A stretch of DNA of 64,000 nt from Desulfovibrio subterraneus (GCF_013340285.1 NZ_BLVO01000013.1:1445689-1509688); one strand, 5' to 3'; shown: positions 36,456 to 45,382, numbered from the stretch's first letter. Notes: generated by a model from the letters alone, not told the origin. Program-made: numbers and translations.

Positions 36456-37143
36456 CCATCGCCCCTCTTCTTCCCCGATATGTGAAATGCGTAACATGAT
36501 GTAAGCTTTGCGCAACAACAGCAAACAACACCTTCCCGCCACAGCGCTTTTGTCGCACGTAACTCGCTGATACCATATCGATTGCAATAGTTCAGGCAGC
36601 AACGTCCTCATCGCCAAACGATACGCATCCAACCCTGTTCGCCCGCTTATTCTCTCCCCCTGTCTGATTCATCTGCTTGATCACTTTATCCGCTTCCCAC
36701 GGACCATCCCTGACACGCAAAGGCTGCAGGGATCACCGCCGTATTATCCGTCGGCATCCGACCCCGCTCCGGCTCGTCACCTGATGGGCAGTCATAAACG
36801 CCCCCTTCTTCCCTATCCTCCGCCCCCCCACCTCCATAATCTCATCTCTGCAAGTTCATATTGGAACAAGCACCAGCCTTTTCCCGCCTCATTCTCTGTG
36901 ATTAGACCTACACATAATCTACACAATCGGGGTATTACGGCAGCCCCTTCCCGAAAATCAAAACAGGCATAAAGTAAATAAAAACAGTTTACTAGCGAAC
37001 AAAGACAGAGGCGATCGCCAACTTTGGAGGTATTAGAATTGCTTAGATTGCCTACACAATTTCTAGCTAAATCTACAATATTTCCATTTGCACCGTTCTC
37101 TTCCATATAGATTGCGAGCGTAAGCATACACCCGTTTGTGAAA
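36456..37143. other. Long gene-free region upstream of dctP
   Basis: Nearly 700 bp with no credible gene, unusual for this window. The half nearest dctP is AT-rich. It includes a palindrome GGCGATCGCC at 37011-37020 and a possible sigma-54 element. Confidence 0.6.
37028..37043 (+). promoter_or_regulatory. Possible sigma-54 promoter element
   Basis: GG (37029-37030) and GC (37041-37042) are 12 bases apart with a full TTGC at the -12 side; the -24 side matches only GG and one further base of TGGCAC. TRAP operons of Desulfovibrio are often sigma-54 dependent, which is why it is mentioned. Confidence 0.25.
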
Positions 37144-37165
37144 TATCGGACATCGCTGTCCGATA
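37144..37165. promoter_or_regulatory. Perfect 9-bp inverted repeat in the dctP leader
   Basis: TATCGGACA and TGTCCGATA flank TCGC, 62 nt upstream of the dctP start. There is no T-run, and a dyad of this size and symmetry suits a repressor operator, e.g. of GntR type. An RNA hairpin is possible. Confidence 0.6.
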
Positions 37166-37227
37166 GGGAAAACCAATTGAGAAGCTCTACGGCAAGGCTT
37201 CAAGATACGACCAGTAAGGAGGTCAAG

Positions 37228-38247
37228 ATGAACGGAATCATGAAGAGGACGACAACTTGTATCATCGCACTTGCGATGCTGTTCGGTAGCATTGTTACCG
37301 CAAACGCCTACGATGGCCCCAAGCTCAAATTCCGTCTTGCACACACCACCCCTCCCGGCAACCACATCACTTTGGCGTACCAGAAGTTCGCTGACCTGGT
37401 GAAGGAAAAGTCCGAAGGCAAGATTCAGGTGCAGGTATTCCCGAACGCAGTTCTTGGCAGTGACCGCGTTCTGATCGAAGGCGCACAGCGCGGCTCTCTT
37501 GAGATGGCTGTGAGTTCCACCCCCAACATGGCCAACTTTGCTCCCGACTATCAGGTATTCGACCTGCCCTACATCACCAGCCCCAAGTTCCAGCAGAACC
37601 TGTACAAGGCTCTGGACAGCGGCGATCTGGGCAAATACTTCGACAAGGTTGCCCACGGCATCGGCCTTGAGAACATCATGTGGGCCGAATACGGCTACCG
37701 TAACTTCTGCGCCGTAAGCAAAGAAATCACCAACGCCAAGAGCCTTGAAGGTCTGAAGGTCCGCACCACCGCTTCCCCCGTTGAAGTGGACGTTGCCAAG
37801 GCACTGGGCATGAGCCCCACCCCCATCGCCTGGGGCGAAGTATACACCGCCCTGCAGCAGGGAACCATCGACTCCGAAGGCAACACCTTCCCCCACCTCT
37901 ACGGCGCAAAGCACAACGAGGTTCTGCGCTACGCCATGTACTCTTACCACAACTACGGCATGCAGCTCGGCGTTGCCAACAAGAAGTGGTGGGACAGCCT
38001 TGACCCCAAGACCCAGCAGGTCATCCGTGAAGCCGCTGCCGAAGCCGTGCAGTACCAGCGTGATGTGCTCTACCCCGAAAACGAAAAGAGCGCCTACGAA
38101 GGCTTTGTGAAGAGCGGCATCAAGGTGCACACCCTGACCGACGCCGAAATGGATGAACTCAAGAAGCTCACCCGTCCTGTTTGGGACAACTACCTGAACA
38201 AGCTTGCTCCTGAACTCGTACAGATGGTTCAGGACACCCAGAAATAA
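37228..38247 (+). CDS. dctP: TRAP transporter substrate-binding protein (DctP family)
   Basis: Periplasmic binding protein of a TRAP transporter, 339 aa. Start at 37228 with AAGGAGG 5 nt upstream; signal peptide ends near ANA-YDG. The body has the typical FADLVKEKSEGKIQVQVFPNAVLGSDR, then GLKVRTTASPVEVDVAKALGMSPTPIAWGEVYTALQQGTIDSEGN with the conserved Arg in LKVR that binds the ligand carboxylate or sulfonate. Ligand is not given by sequence; the neighbour xsc suggests a C2 sulfonate such as taurine or isethionate. Confidence 0.93.
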   Translation: MNGIMKRTTTCIIALAMLFGSIVTANAYDGPKLKFRLAHTTPPGNHITLAYQKFADLVKEKSEGKIQVQVFPNAVLGSDRVLIEGAQRGSLEMAVSSTPNMANFAPDYQVFDLPYITSPKFQQNLYKALDSGDLGKYFDKVAHGIGLENIMWAEYGYRNFCAVSKEITNAKSLEGLKVRTTASPVEVDVAKALGMSPTPIAWGEVYTALQQGTIDSEGNTFPHLYGAKHNEVLRYAMYSYHNYGMQLGVANKKWWDSLDPKTQQVIREAAAEAVQYQRDVLYPENEKSAYEGFVKSGIKVHTLTDAEMDELKKLTRPVWDNYLNKLAPELVQMVQDTQK

Positions 38248-38260
38248 TTAAGGAATTGCG

Positions 38261-38297
38261 TATCGTCCGTGCGGGCGACGACACCGCACGGACGATA
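38261..38297 (+). promoter_or_regulatory. 14-bp intercistronic stem-loop after dctP
   Basis: TATCGTCCGTGCGG (38261-38274) pairs perfectly with CCGCACGGACGATA (38284-38297), loop 9 nt. It lacks a U-run (TTCTTC follows). Such structures between a binding-protein gene and its permease gene commonly protect the upstream mRNA or attenuate reading on, giving excess binding protein; that role is inferred. Confidence 0.8.
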
Positions 38298-38374
38298 TTC
38301 TTCAGTTGTACTGATAGAGAAGAGTGCCACTCTCAGTCGATGCAGCTGAGAACACGTTCCTCAAAGAAGGTAAT

Positions 38375-40294
38375 ATGAGTTCACTATCATCCTTTATTAA
38401 GCGGAATTATAACAACGTGGAAAAGCCGTTTCTGTTCGCCGGCTTCATGATTATGATTCTCGCGATTACATATCAGACCGCCTTCCGCTATATCGTAAGC
38501 AATCTCGTCAACTTTCTGAACGACCCTCAGAACAAGACGCTGCTGAACCTGTTCATCAACATAGATTCTGCCCGCCAGTTCATGAAGAGCATAGCCGGCT
38601 GGGCTGTCTGGTCAGAAGAGCTGGCCCGCTACGTCTTCGTCTGGGTGTCCTACCTGGCGGTTCCGCTGGCGGTGCTCAAGCGCACCAGCATCAGGGTTGA
38701 CCTGGTCTACGAAAAACTTTCGGACAATCTCAAGGCCTGCAACTGGGTTGTGGTTGAGCTGTCCATCATCATCCTGTCCGGCATGCTGGCATACATGGGC
38801 TGGGGCATCGTGCAGATGCAGCTCGAATTCCCCCAGATCACCCCCGCCATGCGGATCGGGTACTACATTCCCTATCTCATCCTGCCCGTGGCATTCGGCC
38901 TTGCCGTTGTCCGCGGCCTGCAGAGCCTGTCCAAGCAGATCCGCAGCATGCCGCCCCTGCACTTCGTGCTCTCCGCAGTTGCCACTGTGCTGATGTACAC
39001 CCCCATTCTCATATGGGATGACCTGAACCCCGTGGCCCTGCTGTTCGGCTACTTCATCCTGTTCGTATTCCTCGGCATTCCCATGGCGTTTGCGCTGGGC
39101 CTGTCCGCGTTCTCCACGGTGCTCGGCGCAGGCACACTGCCTGTGGACTACCTCTCGCAGATCGCGTTCACGTCTATCGACAACTTCCCGATCATGGCCA
39201 TTCCGTTCTTCATCGCGGCCGGAGTGTTCATGGGTGCAGGCGGCCTTTCAACCAGACTGCTCGCCGTGGCTGACGAACTTGTCGGTTCACTCCCCGGCGG
39301 CGTGGCACTGGCCAGCGTTGTGACCTGCATGTTCTTCGCCTCCATCAGCGGTTCCGGTCCCGCTACCGTGGCCGCCATCGGGGCACTGACCATTCCCGCC
39401 ATGATCGAGCGCGGTTACAACGTCAACTTCTCCGCTGCGGTTGTGGCCGCGGCAGGGGCCATCGGCGTCATGATTCCGCCCAGCAACCCCTTTGTGGTGT
39501 ATGCTGTGTCAGGGCAGGTTTCCGTGGGCAAACTCTTTGTCGCAGGCATCATTCCCGGCCTTCTGACCGGTCTTGCCCTGATGGTTGTGGTCTACTTCAT
39601 TTCCAAGAAGAACGGCTGGTGCGGCGAGCAGCGTGAACGCAACATCAAGACGGTGGCACGAAGCATGTGGGAAGCCAAATGGGCTCTGCTTGTTCCCGTC
39701 ATCGTTCTCGGCGGCATCTACGGCGGTCTCATGACCCCCACCGAAGCCGCAGCCGTTGCCGCCTTCTACGGCATGATGGTCGGTCTCTTCGTCTACAAGG
39801 AGCTGAACTGGAAGAGACTGTACGAGAGCACTCTCAGTTCCGCCATGACCTCTTCGGTCATCATCATCCTGATGGCCATGGCAACCCTGTTCGGCAACAT
39901 CATGACCATTGAGCAGGTGCCTGAGAGAATCACCTCGATCATTCTCTCGATGACTGAAAACAAGATTATCATCCTGCTTCTGATCAACCTGTTCCTGCTG
40001 TGGATAGGCACGTTCATGGAAGCACTGGCAGCCATCGTGATCATCACGCCCATTCTCATGCCCCTGATCCTGAAGATAGGCATGGACCCCATTCACTTCG
40101 GGGTGGTGATGGTCGTCAACCTTGCAATCGGCTTCTTCACTCCCCCTGTCGGCGTAAACCTGTTCGTTGCCAGCGGCATGAGCGGAACCAAGCTGACGGC
40201 GGTGGCCCGTGCAGGCATGCCGCTGCTCATAGCAATGCTGGTTGTCCTCATGCTGGTTACCTACATCCCCTTCCTCTCACTCGCCCTGCTGTAG
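38375..40294 (+). CDS. dctM: Fused TRAP transporter permease, DctQ-DctM
   Basis: 639-aa membrane protein joining the small (DctQ, about 1-190) and large (DctM, about 195-639) subunits. The Q part holds FVWVSYLAVPLAVLKRTSIRVD; the M part holds GIPMAFALGLSA, FASISGSGPATVAAIG, GVMIPPSNPFVVYAV and PPVGVNLFVASG, all typical of the ion-transporter superfamily. Start at 38375 with AAGG upstream; the longer frame start has no site. Fusion of Q and M is common among TRAP systems. Confidence 0.93.
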   Translation: MSSLSSFIKRNYNNVEKPFLFAGFMIMILAITYQTAFRYIVSNLVNFLNDPQNKTLLNLFINIDSARQFMKSIAGWAVWSEELARYVFVWVSYLAVPLAVLKRTSIRVDLVYEKLSDNLKACNWVVVELSIIILSGMLAYMGWGIVQMQLEFPQITPAMRIGYYIPYLILPVAFGLAVVRGLQSLSKQIRSMPPLHFVLSAVATVLMYTPILIWDDLNPVALLFGYFILFVFLGIPMAFALGLSAFSTVLGAGTLPVDYLSQIAFTSIDNFPIMAIPFFIAAGVFMGAGGLSTRLLAVADELVGSLPGGVALASVVTCMFFASISGSGPATVAAIGALTIPAMIERGYNVNFSAAVVAAAGAIGVMIPPSNPFVVYAVSGQVSVGKLFVAGIIPGLLTGLALMVVVYFISKKNGWCGEQRERNIKTVARSMWEAKWALLVPVIVLGGIYGGLMTPTEAAAVAAFYGMMVGLFVYKELNWKRLYESTLSSAMTSSVIIILMAMATLFGNIMTIEQVPERITSIILSMTENKIIILLLINLFLLWIGTFMEALAAIVIITPILMPLILKIGMDPIHFGVVMVVNLAIGFFTPPVGVNLFVASGMSGTKLTAVARAGMPLLIAMLVVLMLVTYIPFLSLALL

Positions 40295-40317
40295 CAGGCC
40301 CGCTGTAAGGAGATGTT

Positions 40318-40731
40318 GTGAGAATAACGCTTGAACAGGCCATGCAGGCCATCAGCGCAACAGTGGAACGCGCCGCGAACGACGGTGGCAACCACGTGGC
40401 CCTGACGGTTGTGGATGCCGCAGGCATAACCATTGCGGCGGCAACCATGGACAAGGCCCCTGCACGGGTTGTCGGCATAGCCAGAGCCAAGGCGTATACC
40501 GCCGCCAAGATGACGGTGCCTACTGAAGTGTTTCTGCAAAAGCTCCGGAACGAGAACCTGCAGGCCGAATGGTTCTGCGACAAGGAATTCTCGCCGCTTC
40601 CTGGAGGCATTCCCATCCTCATGGACGGTGCATGCATCGGCGCCGTGGGGGTAAGCGGAAGAGCACTTGATGATGATGTGAAACTGGCGATGTTCTTTGC
40701 CCGGACACTTGAGGCATCGCTGGCACGATAA
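40318..40731 (+). CDS. GlcG/HbpS-family small protein
   Basis: 137 aa, GlcG/HbpS/DUF336 family. GTG start with AAGGAG 6 nt upstream, 23 nt after dctQM. Family features are VALTVVDAAGITIAAATMD near the N-terminus, SRAKAYTAA-like segment ARAKAYTAAKM, PGGIPIL and GAVGVSG. HbpS binds haem outside cells, but here no signal peptide is present. The role beside a TRAP transporter and Xsc is unknown; family members often accompany operons that handle aldehydes or glycolate. Confidence 0.85.
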   Translation: MRITLEQAMQAISATVERAANDGGNHVALTVVDAAGITIAAATMDKAPARVVGIARAKAYTAAKMTVPTEVFLQKLRNENLQAEWFCDKEFSPLPGGIPILMDGACIGAVGVSGRALDDDVKLAMFFARTLEASLAR

Positions 40732-40851
40732 AAGACCGGTGCCGTGCGGTGCCGGCTCCTGACAGGCTTATCAGGGCATTGTCCAACTAAAATAACAGTC
40801 AGAAAACGTCGGCAGAACCGGCCGGCAAGACGTAACACAAGGAGTACTGTC

Positions 40852-42618
40852 ATGAAGATGACCACTGAAGAAGCATTTGTGAAAGTTCTTCAGATGCACG
40901 GAATCGATAACGCCTTCGGCATTATCGGCTCTGCGATGATGCCCATATCCGACCTGTTCCCCAAGGCAGGCATTACCTTCTGGGACTGCGCACACGAAAC
41001 CAACGCAGGCATGATGGCCGACGGCTTCACCCGTGCATCGGGCAAGATGTCCATGATGATCGCCCAGAACGGCCCCGGCATCACCAACTTCGTAACTCCG
41101 GTCAAGACCGCTTACTGGAACCACACCCCGCTGCTGCTGGTAACCCCGCAGGCTGCCAACAAGACCATGGGTCAGGGCGGCTTCCAGGAAGTTCCCCAGA
41201 TGTCCGTGTTCGAAGACATGGTAGCGTATCAGGAAGAAGTTCTGCACCCCACGCGCATCGCCGAAGTGCTGAACCGTGTAATCCTCAAGGCCAAGCGTGC
41301 TTCCGCACCTGCGCAGATCAACATTCCCCGCGACTTCTGGACGCAGGTGATCGACATTGAACTGCCCGCAATCGTGGACTTCGAACTGCCCGGCGGCGGT
41401 GAAGATGCCATTGCACGTGCAGCCGAGCTGCTCTCCAATGCCAAGCACCCCGTTATCCTCAACGGCGGCGGCGTTGTCATCGGCGGCGCAATCGAAGATG
41501 CCAAGGCTCTGGCCGAGCGTCTTGATGCTCCCGTATGCTGCGGCTACCAGCACAACGATGCCTTCCCCGGCAGCCACCCCCTGTACGCCGGTCCTCTGGG
41601 CTACAACGGCTCCAAGGCAGGCATGGAACTCATCGCCAAGGCTGACGTGGTGCTCGCACTGGGCACCCGCCTGAACCCCTTCTCCACCCTGCCCGGCTAC
41701 GGCATTGACTACTGGCCTGCCAACGCCGCCATCATTCAGGTTGACATCAACCCCGACCGCATCGGCCTGACCAAGACCGTCAGCGTCGGTATCGTCGGCG
41801 ATGCCAAGAAGGTTGCCCGGAGCATTCTCGCCAAGCTGGCACCCACTGCCGGTGATGCCGGTCGCGAAGAGCGCAAGGCACTCATTGCTCAGACCAAGGC
41901 TGCATGGGACAAGGAACTGGCTTCCATGGACCACGAGCAGGACGATCCCGGCACCAGCTGGAACGAGCGCGCCCGCACCCGTGAGCCCGAAAAGCTCACC
42001 GCCCGCATGGCATGGCGCGTAATCAAGGAAGTGATGCCCGAAGGTTCCATCATCTCCACCGATATCGGTAACAACTGCGCCATAGGCAACGCGTACCCGA
42101 CCTTCGAAGAAGGCCGCAAGTACCTTGCTCCCGGCATGTTCGGTCCCTGCGGTTACGGCTTCCCCGCCATTCTGGGTGCCAAGATCGCCAAGCCTGAAGC
42201 TCCCGTAATCGGCTTTGCCGGTGACGGTGCGTTCGGCATCTCCATGAACGAAATGGCTGCCTGCGGCCGTAAGGACTGGCCCGCCATCACCATGGTCATC
42301 TTCCGCAACTACCAGTGGGGCGCTGAAAAGCGTAACACCACCCTGTGGTACGATGACAACTTCGTGGGTACCGAACTGAACACCAACGTATCCTACGCCA
42401 ACGTAGCCAAGGCGTGCGGTGTAGACGGTTGTCAGGCTTCCACCGCCGAAGAACTGCGCGAAAAGCTCGCTGCAGCCGTGAAGGCACAGATGGAAGAAGG
42501 CAAGACCACCTTCATCGAAATCCTGAACAATCAGGAACTCGGCGAACCTTTCCGTCGTGACGCCATGAAGAAGCCCGTTCCCGTAGCAGGCATCTGCAAG
42601 GACGACATGCGCTCCTAA
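40852..42618 (+). CDS. xsc: Sulfoacetaldehyde acetyltransferase
   Basis: ThDP enzyme that converts sulfoacetaldehyde and phosphate into acetyl phosphate and sulfite. 588 aa, family length. Matches to characterised Xsc, recalled by eye: AHETNAGMMADG (cofactor Glu), IAQNGPGITNFVT, MGQGGFQEVPQMSVF, LNIPRDFW-like INIPRDFW, GPLGYNGSKA, ThDP motif GDGAFGISMNEM (about 457) and QWGAEKRNT, and near the end LGEPFRRDAMKKPV. These separate it from acetolactate synthases. AAGGAG is 8 nt before the ATG. No taurine aminotransferase, isethionate dehydrogenase or phosphotransacetylase gene is adjacent. Confidence 0.93.
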   Translation: MKMTTEEAFVKVLQMHGIDNAFGIIGSAMMPISDLFPKAGITFWDCAHETNAGMMADGFTRASGKMSMMIAQNGPGITNFVTPVKTAYWNHTPLLLVTPQAANKTMGQGGFQEVPQMSVFEDMVAYQEEVLHPTRIAEVLNRVILKAKRASAPAQINIPRDFWTQVIDIELPAIVDFELPGGGEDAIARAAELLSNAKHPVILNGGGVVIGGAIEDAKALAERLDAPVCCGYQHNDAFPGSHPLYAGPLGYNGSKAGMELIAKADVVLALGTRLNPFSTLPGYGIDYWPANAAIIQVDINPDRIGLTKTVSVGIVGDAKKVARSILAKLAPTAGDAGREERKALIAQTKAAWDKELASMDHEQDDPGTSWNERARTREPEKLTARMAWRVIKEVMPEGSIISTDIGNNCAIGNAYPTFEEGRKYLAPGMFGPCGYGFPAILGAKIAKPEAPVIGFAGDGAFGISMNEMAACGRKDWPAITMVIFRNYQWGAEKRNTTLWYDDNFVGTELNTNVSYANVAKACGVDGCQASTAEELREKLAAAVKAQMEEGKTTFIEILNNQELGEPFRRDAMKKPVPVAGICKDDMRS

Positions 42619-42662
42619 GAGGGAGACGGAACCCGAACTCCACTAGCTCACCAACCCCTCCT

Positions 42663-42716
42663 TCCGGTGGCAGCCGTTGCGCCCAACAGCCGCTGCCACC
42701 GGAGGAGACGTTTTAC
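42663..42716 (+). terminator. Terminator of the TRAP-xsc operon
   Basis: CCGGTGGCAGC (42664-42674) pairs with GCTGCCACCGG (42692-42702), then a short T-run at 42711-42714. A second hairpin lies at 42740-42780. Confidence 0.7.
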
Positions 42717-42739
42717 ACGGGGCCTTAATACCCGATGAG

Positions 42740-42780
42740 ACGCACAACCGCCGCCTAAGTACCTTCAGGCGGCGGTCTCA
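42740..42780. repeat. Second hairpin downstream of xsc
   Basis: ACCGCCGCCT (42747-42756) pairs with AGGCGGCGGT (42767-42776); outer GAGAC/GTCTC extend it across an internal loop. No T-run on either strand. Confidence 0.65.
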
Positions 42781-42884
42781 TGTGCACGATCCGGCAACGG
42801 GAAATATAGGGCTACTGACACATACCGGTTGCACGGATCTGCCAGATCTCTCGCCCCGCTATCTGCCTGTTCATATGGAACGCA

Positions 42885-43379
42885 TTACACACCACTCATG
42901 TAAAGCCGTCTGAACTCCTCATACCGCTTGCGGTTCACACCGAAATCCCAATAACCTGAGCGTGAAGCAGAACGGTAGTGCACCATTCCGGTTTCCTCTT
43001 CGATGTACAATTCAACATCATCCTTGAAGTGGAAAAGACGGCTCACGAACACAACGTGCACATACACATCTTCCTGCTTTTCAACACTGTTGTGCCCCAT
43101 GGTGGCAAAAGTCTTCAAAATCAGCGCCATGGTCTGCTGCCTGTCTCCCTTCATGGGTAACGCAGGCACCTGACGGGAAGCATCTCCGCTCAGGCTAGAA
43201 ACCGCATTGGGCGAAGAAGGCAACGGCGCAAGCCGCCCTGCGGCACCAGTTTCCACAGTTGCATTTGCCTGCACCATACCCGCCTCCGTTCCGTGTCCGG
43301 GCGCATTCTGCGCACTTGTACTTGAACACCCTGCCAGCATAAGAACCATTACAACCATTCCCAACGCTACCCGCTTCAT
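42885..43379 (-). CDS. DUF1499-family lipoprotein
   Basis: 164-aa lipoprotein: signal peptide with lipobox LAGC (Cys18). A Ser/Pro/Ala-rich linker runs to about residue 75; the C-terminal part (about 80-160) is DUF1499, recognised from FKDDVELYIEEETGMVHYRSASRSGYWDFGVNRKR. This family has no established function; members occur near photosynthesis, envelope and stress genes. ATG with GGGAG upstream. Single gene. Confidence 0.82.
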   Translation of the reverse strand: MKRVALGMVVMVLMLAGCSSTSAQNAPGHGTEAGMVQANATVETGAAGRLAPLPSSPNAVSSLSGDASRQVPALPMKGDRQQTMALILKTFATMGHNSVEKQEDVYVHVVFVSRLFHFKDDVELYIEEETGMVHYRSASRSGYWDFGVNRKRYEEFRRLYMSGV

Positions 43380-43564
43380 GGCCGTGCTCCCAATCGTTAG
43401 TTATTCCGGACCTTACAGGGCACAAGGCCCACATGTAGCCTATTCCGACATTTCTGTTGGTTTTCCCAACAAATTCAGCGTTATTGCTTTCACAACATCC
43501 CGAATACATGAAATTTTATTGTAGCATATATTTTGCAGCAAAGCCAACCAAGGGAGGACACACT

Positions 43565-44263
43565 ATGAAAAACACCCATACCCTTCTCATTATCCTTCTG
43601 ATTACAGTCATTACCGGACTCATGCCCGTTTCTCGCGCGCATGCCCTTTTCATTGAATACACGGAAACGTATACGGACGGATCTTCGCAACCTTTCGGGG
43701 AGTATCCGTGGCTTTCAGCCAACTTTGCAGACTACGCCCCCGGCGAAGTTCTGCTTACCCTGAGGGCGGTTAACCTGACCGACGCAGAGTTTGCCACCTC
43801 GTGGTTCTTCAACTTCAACCCGCTGAAGAATGTCAACCAGCTGAATATCCAGTATCTTGAAGGCACGGCTGCAGCTTCAGTGACCATTGACCCCGACCTT
43901 ATCTCAGCGGGGGCAAACGTCACCATGCCCATCAGCATCGACTTTGCCACTTCGGCCGGTTCGTCCAAGGCAAAGAAGGCCGCACTCGACCGGTTTGAAG
44001 CAGGCGACTACACAGTCTTCCTGCTCTCCGGACTTGATGATCTTACGGCAAAGGATTTCAACACCATTTACTCGAGTAAAGGCCTTGATTACCTTTCCGT
44101 TGTCCACATTCAGGGCATCGGGGAAGGTAGCGCGTGGGTAAAGGATGGAACGCCCGTGCCTGCGCCTGAGCCCCAGACATGGATTCTCATGGGTTCCGGA
44201 CTGGTCCTTCTGGTCATAGGCAGCCGCCGGATGAGAAAGAATCAGGCAACGGCCGGAGCGTAA
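43565..44263 (+). CDS. PEP-CTERM sorting-signal protein
   Basis: 232-aa exported protein. Start at 43565 with GGGAGG upstream; signal peptide ends near AHA-LFI. The middle is a beta-rich, Asp/Thr-rich domain that I do not recognise. The C-terminus is a PEP-CTERM signal: PEPQTW at 201-206, a hydrophobic helix (ILMGSGLVLLVIG), then RRMRK. Exosortase normally processes such proteins; no exosortase gene is in this window. Function is probably extracellular matrix or surface related. Confidence 0.82.
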   Translation: MKNTHTLLIILLITVITGLMPVSRAHALFIEYTETYTDGSSQPFGEYPWLSANFADYAPGEVLLTLRAVNLTDAEFATSWFFNFNPLKNVNQLNIQYLEGTAAASVTIDPDLISAGANVTMPISIDFATSAGSSKAKKAALDRFEAGDYTVFLLSGLDDLTAKDFNTIYSSKGLDYLSVVHIQGIGEGSAWVKDGTPVPAPEPQTWILMGSGLVLLVIGSRRMRKNQATAGA

Positions 44264-44579
44264 CGGGCTTGAATAAGCTCTGGATGGTCATAACAGACCA
44301 GCGGGCCGGAACAGGCCGGAGCGAATATAGCGGACCGAACGAGCTGGTCGGACAGGTCTAAATGGCCGAACCAGCCAGACTGCCAGTCGAAATCAGTTGA
44401 GATCGGTTGAGATCAGTTAAGCCTGACGGGGCAGACAGAACGTGCGAACCTGACTTCAGTCACATGAGCCGAGCTGAAGGGACCACAGTAAGCCGAGCCA
44501 ATCAGCTGCTGGCCAACTCCCCTGCTTCATCATGGATACAGCAAACACAAACCTGCCCATACCGGCCGTTTTCTGGCAA
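44264..44579. repeat. Gene-free stretch with degenerate GGCC/GACC repeats
   Basis: No gene. It is filled with short related words (GGCCGGA, GACCGAAC, GGCCGAACCAG). The clearest register is AATCAGTTGA, GATCGGTTGA, GATCAGTTAA at 44391-44420, period 10 bp. It resembles the tracts after dxs and panB. Confidence 0.65.
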
Positions 44580-44609
44580 CAAAAAAGCCCCCGCTAACGC
44601 GGGGGCTTC
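44580..44609 (-). terminator. Terminator of the RRM gene
   Basis: AGCCCCCG pairs with CGGGGGCT, with six T following on the minus strand. Confidence 0.88.
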
Positions 44610-44633
44610 GTGATTCGCTTTTCGAACGTTCGC

Positions 44634-44906
44634 TTAGTAGCGGGGACGGCTCGGACGGCTCTCACGGGGCTGAGCTTCGTTAACCTTGAGGTCACGACCG
44701 CCAATACCCTTACCATTCAGTGCCTGAATGGCCTGTGCTGCACCGGCATCGTCCATTTCCACAAAGCCGAAGCCGCGGGAGCGACCGGTTTCGCGGTCAG
44801 AGATGACACGGGCGGAAATCACTTCACCGAATTCAGCGAAGAGGTTACGAAGATCCGCATCAGTGGTGGACCAAGCCAGATTGCCGACATAAATGTTCTT
44901 AGCCAA
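44634..44906 (-). CDS. RRM-type RNA-binding protein
   Basis: 90-aa single-RRM protein of the bacterial Rbp type. RNP2 (IYVGNL, residues 5-10) and RNP1 (RGFGFVEM, about 44-51) are intact; the C-terminal tail is short and Arg-rich. GGAG precedes the ATG. Such proteins are often cold or stress induced RNA chaperones; the AT-rich leader of about 90 nt fits that, but this is inference. Confidence 0.93.
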   Translation of the reverse strand: MAKNIYVGNLAWSTTDADLRNLFAEFGEVISARVISDRETGRSRGFGFVEMDDAGAAQAIQALNGKGIGGRDLKVNEAQPRESRPSRPRY

Positions 44907-45382
44907 GTGAATAACTCCAAAATAAAAAAGGGAAGGGGATGTGCTGCCGTCCTCCAGAGCCTACTCAAGAAAATACAGCACCGCTATTGTTTAGAAATCC
45001 ACTTATACTCTCCTGACACGGATAGTCAACACTTATTTTCGTTTACATCAGATTTATTTCCGCCCGCAACCTATCATAAATCATGAACAATTTTATTCAA
45101 CCCAAAAACAGTTCAAAAAAAGATGATACTAACATCCACTCCACATGCCTTTTCCGGCCATTTATCTCCCACTAACAATCCACCACGCCCACACTGTATC
45201 GTCATCAAACCATTCGCCACGCAAGCAACCCATAATACACCGGCTATTAACAAAATATTCCACAACTCTCCGGCAGCTCCCTAAATAAACACTAATAATT
45301 GAAAAGCGGAGTAACCGCACCCCTGCTTTCCCCGTATTTCCACGTATCGATACGTTTCCAACCACGCTTCAGGAAAACTGGC
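44907..45382. other. AT-rich gene-free region
   Basis: About 475 bp, clearly poorer in GC than the surroundings, with no convincing gene. It contains the promoter and leader of the RRM gene and, at its right end, the region before the sulfotransferase-like gene. Confidence 0.55.
45002..45029 (-). promoter_or_regulatory. Sigma-70-type promoter of the RRM gene
   Basis: On the minus strand TTGACT (45024-45029) and TATAAG (45002-45007) are 16 nt apart. A start near 44995 leaves a leader of about 90 nt. Confidence 0.65.

Noticed and set aside
38375-40294. Frameshift or fusion error in the TRAP permease
   Set aside because: DctQ-DctM fusions are common and both halves keep their motifs.
40771-41934. 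387-aa minus-strand ORF opposite xsc
   Set aside because: Shadow frame without a ribosome site.
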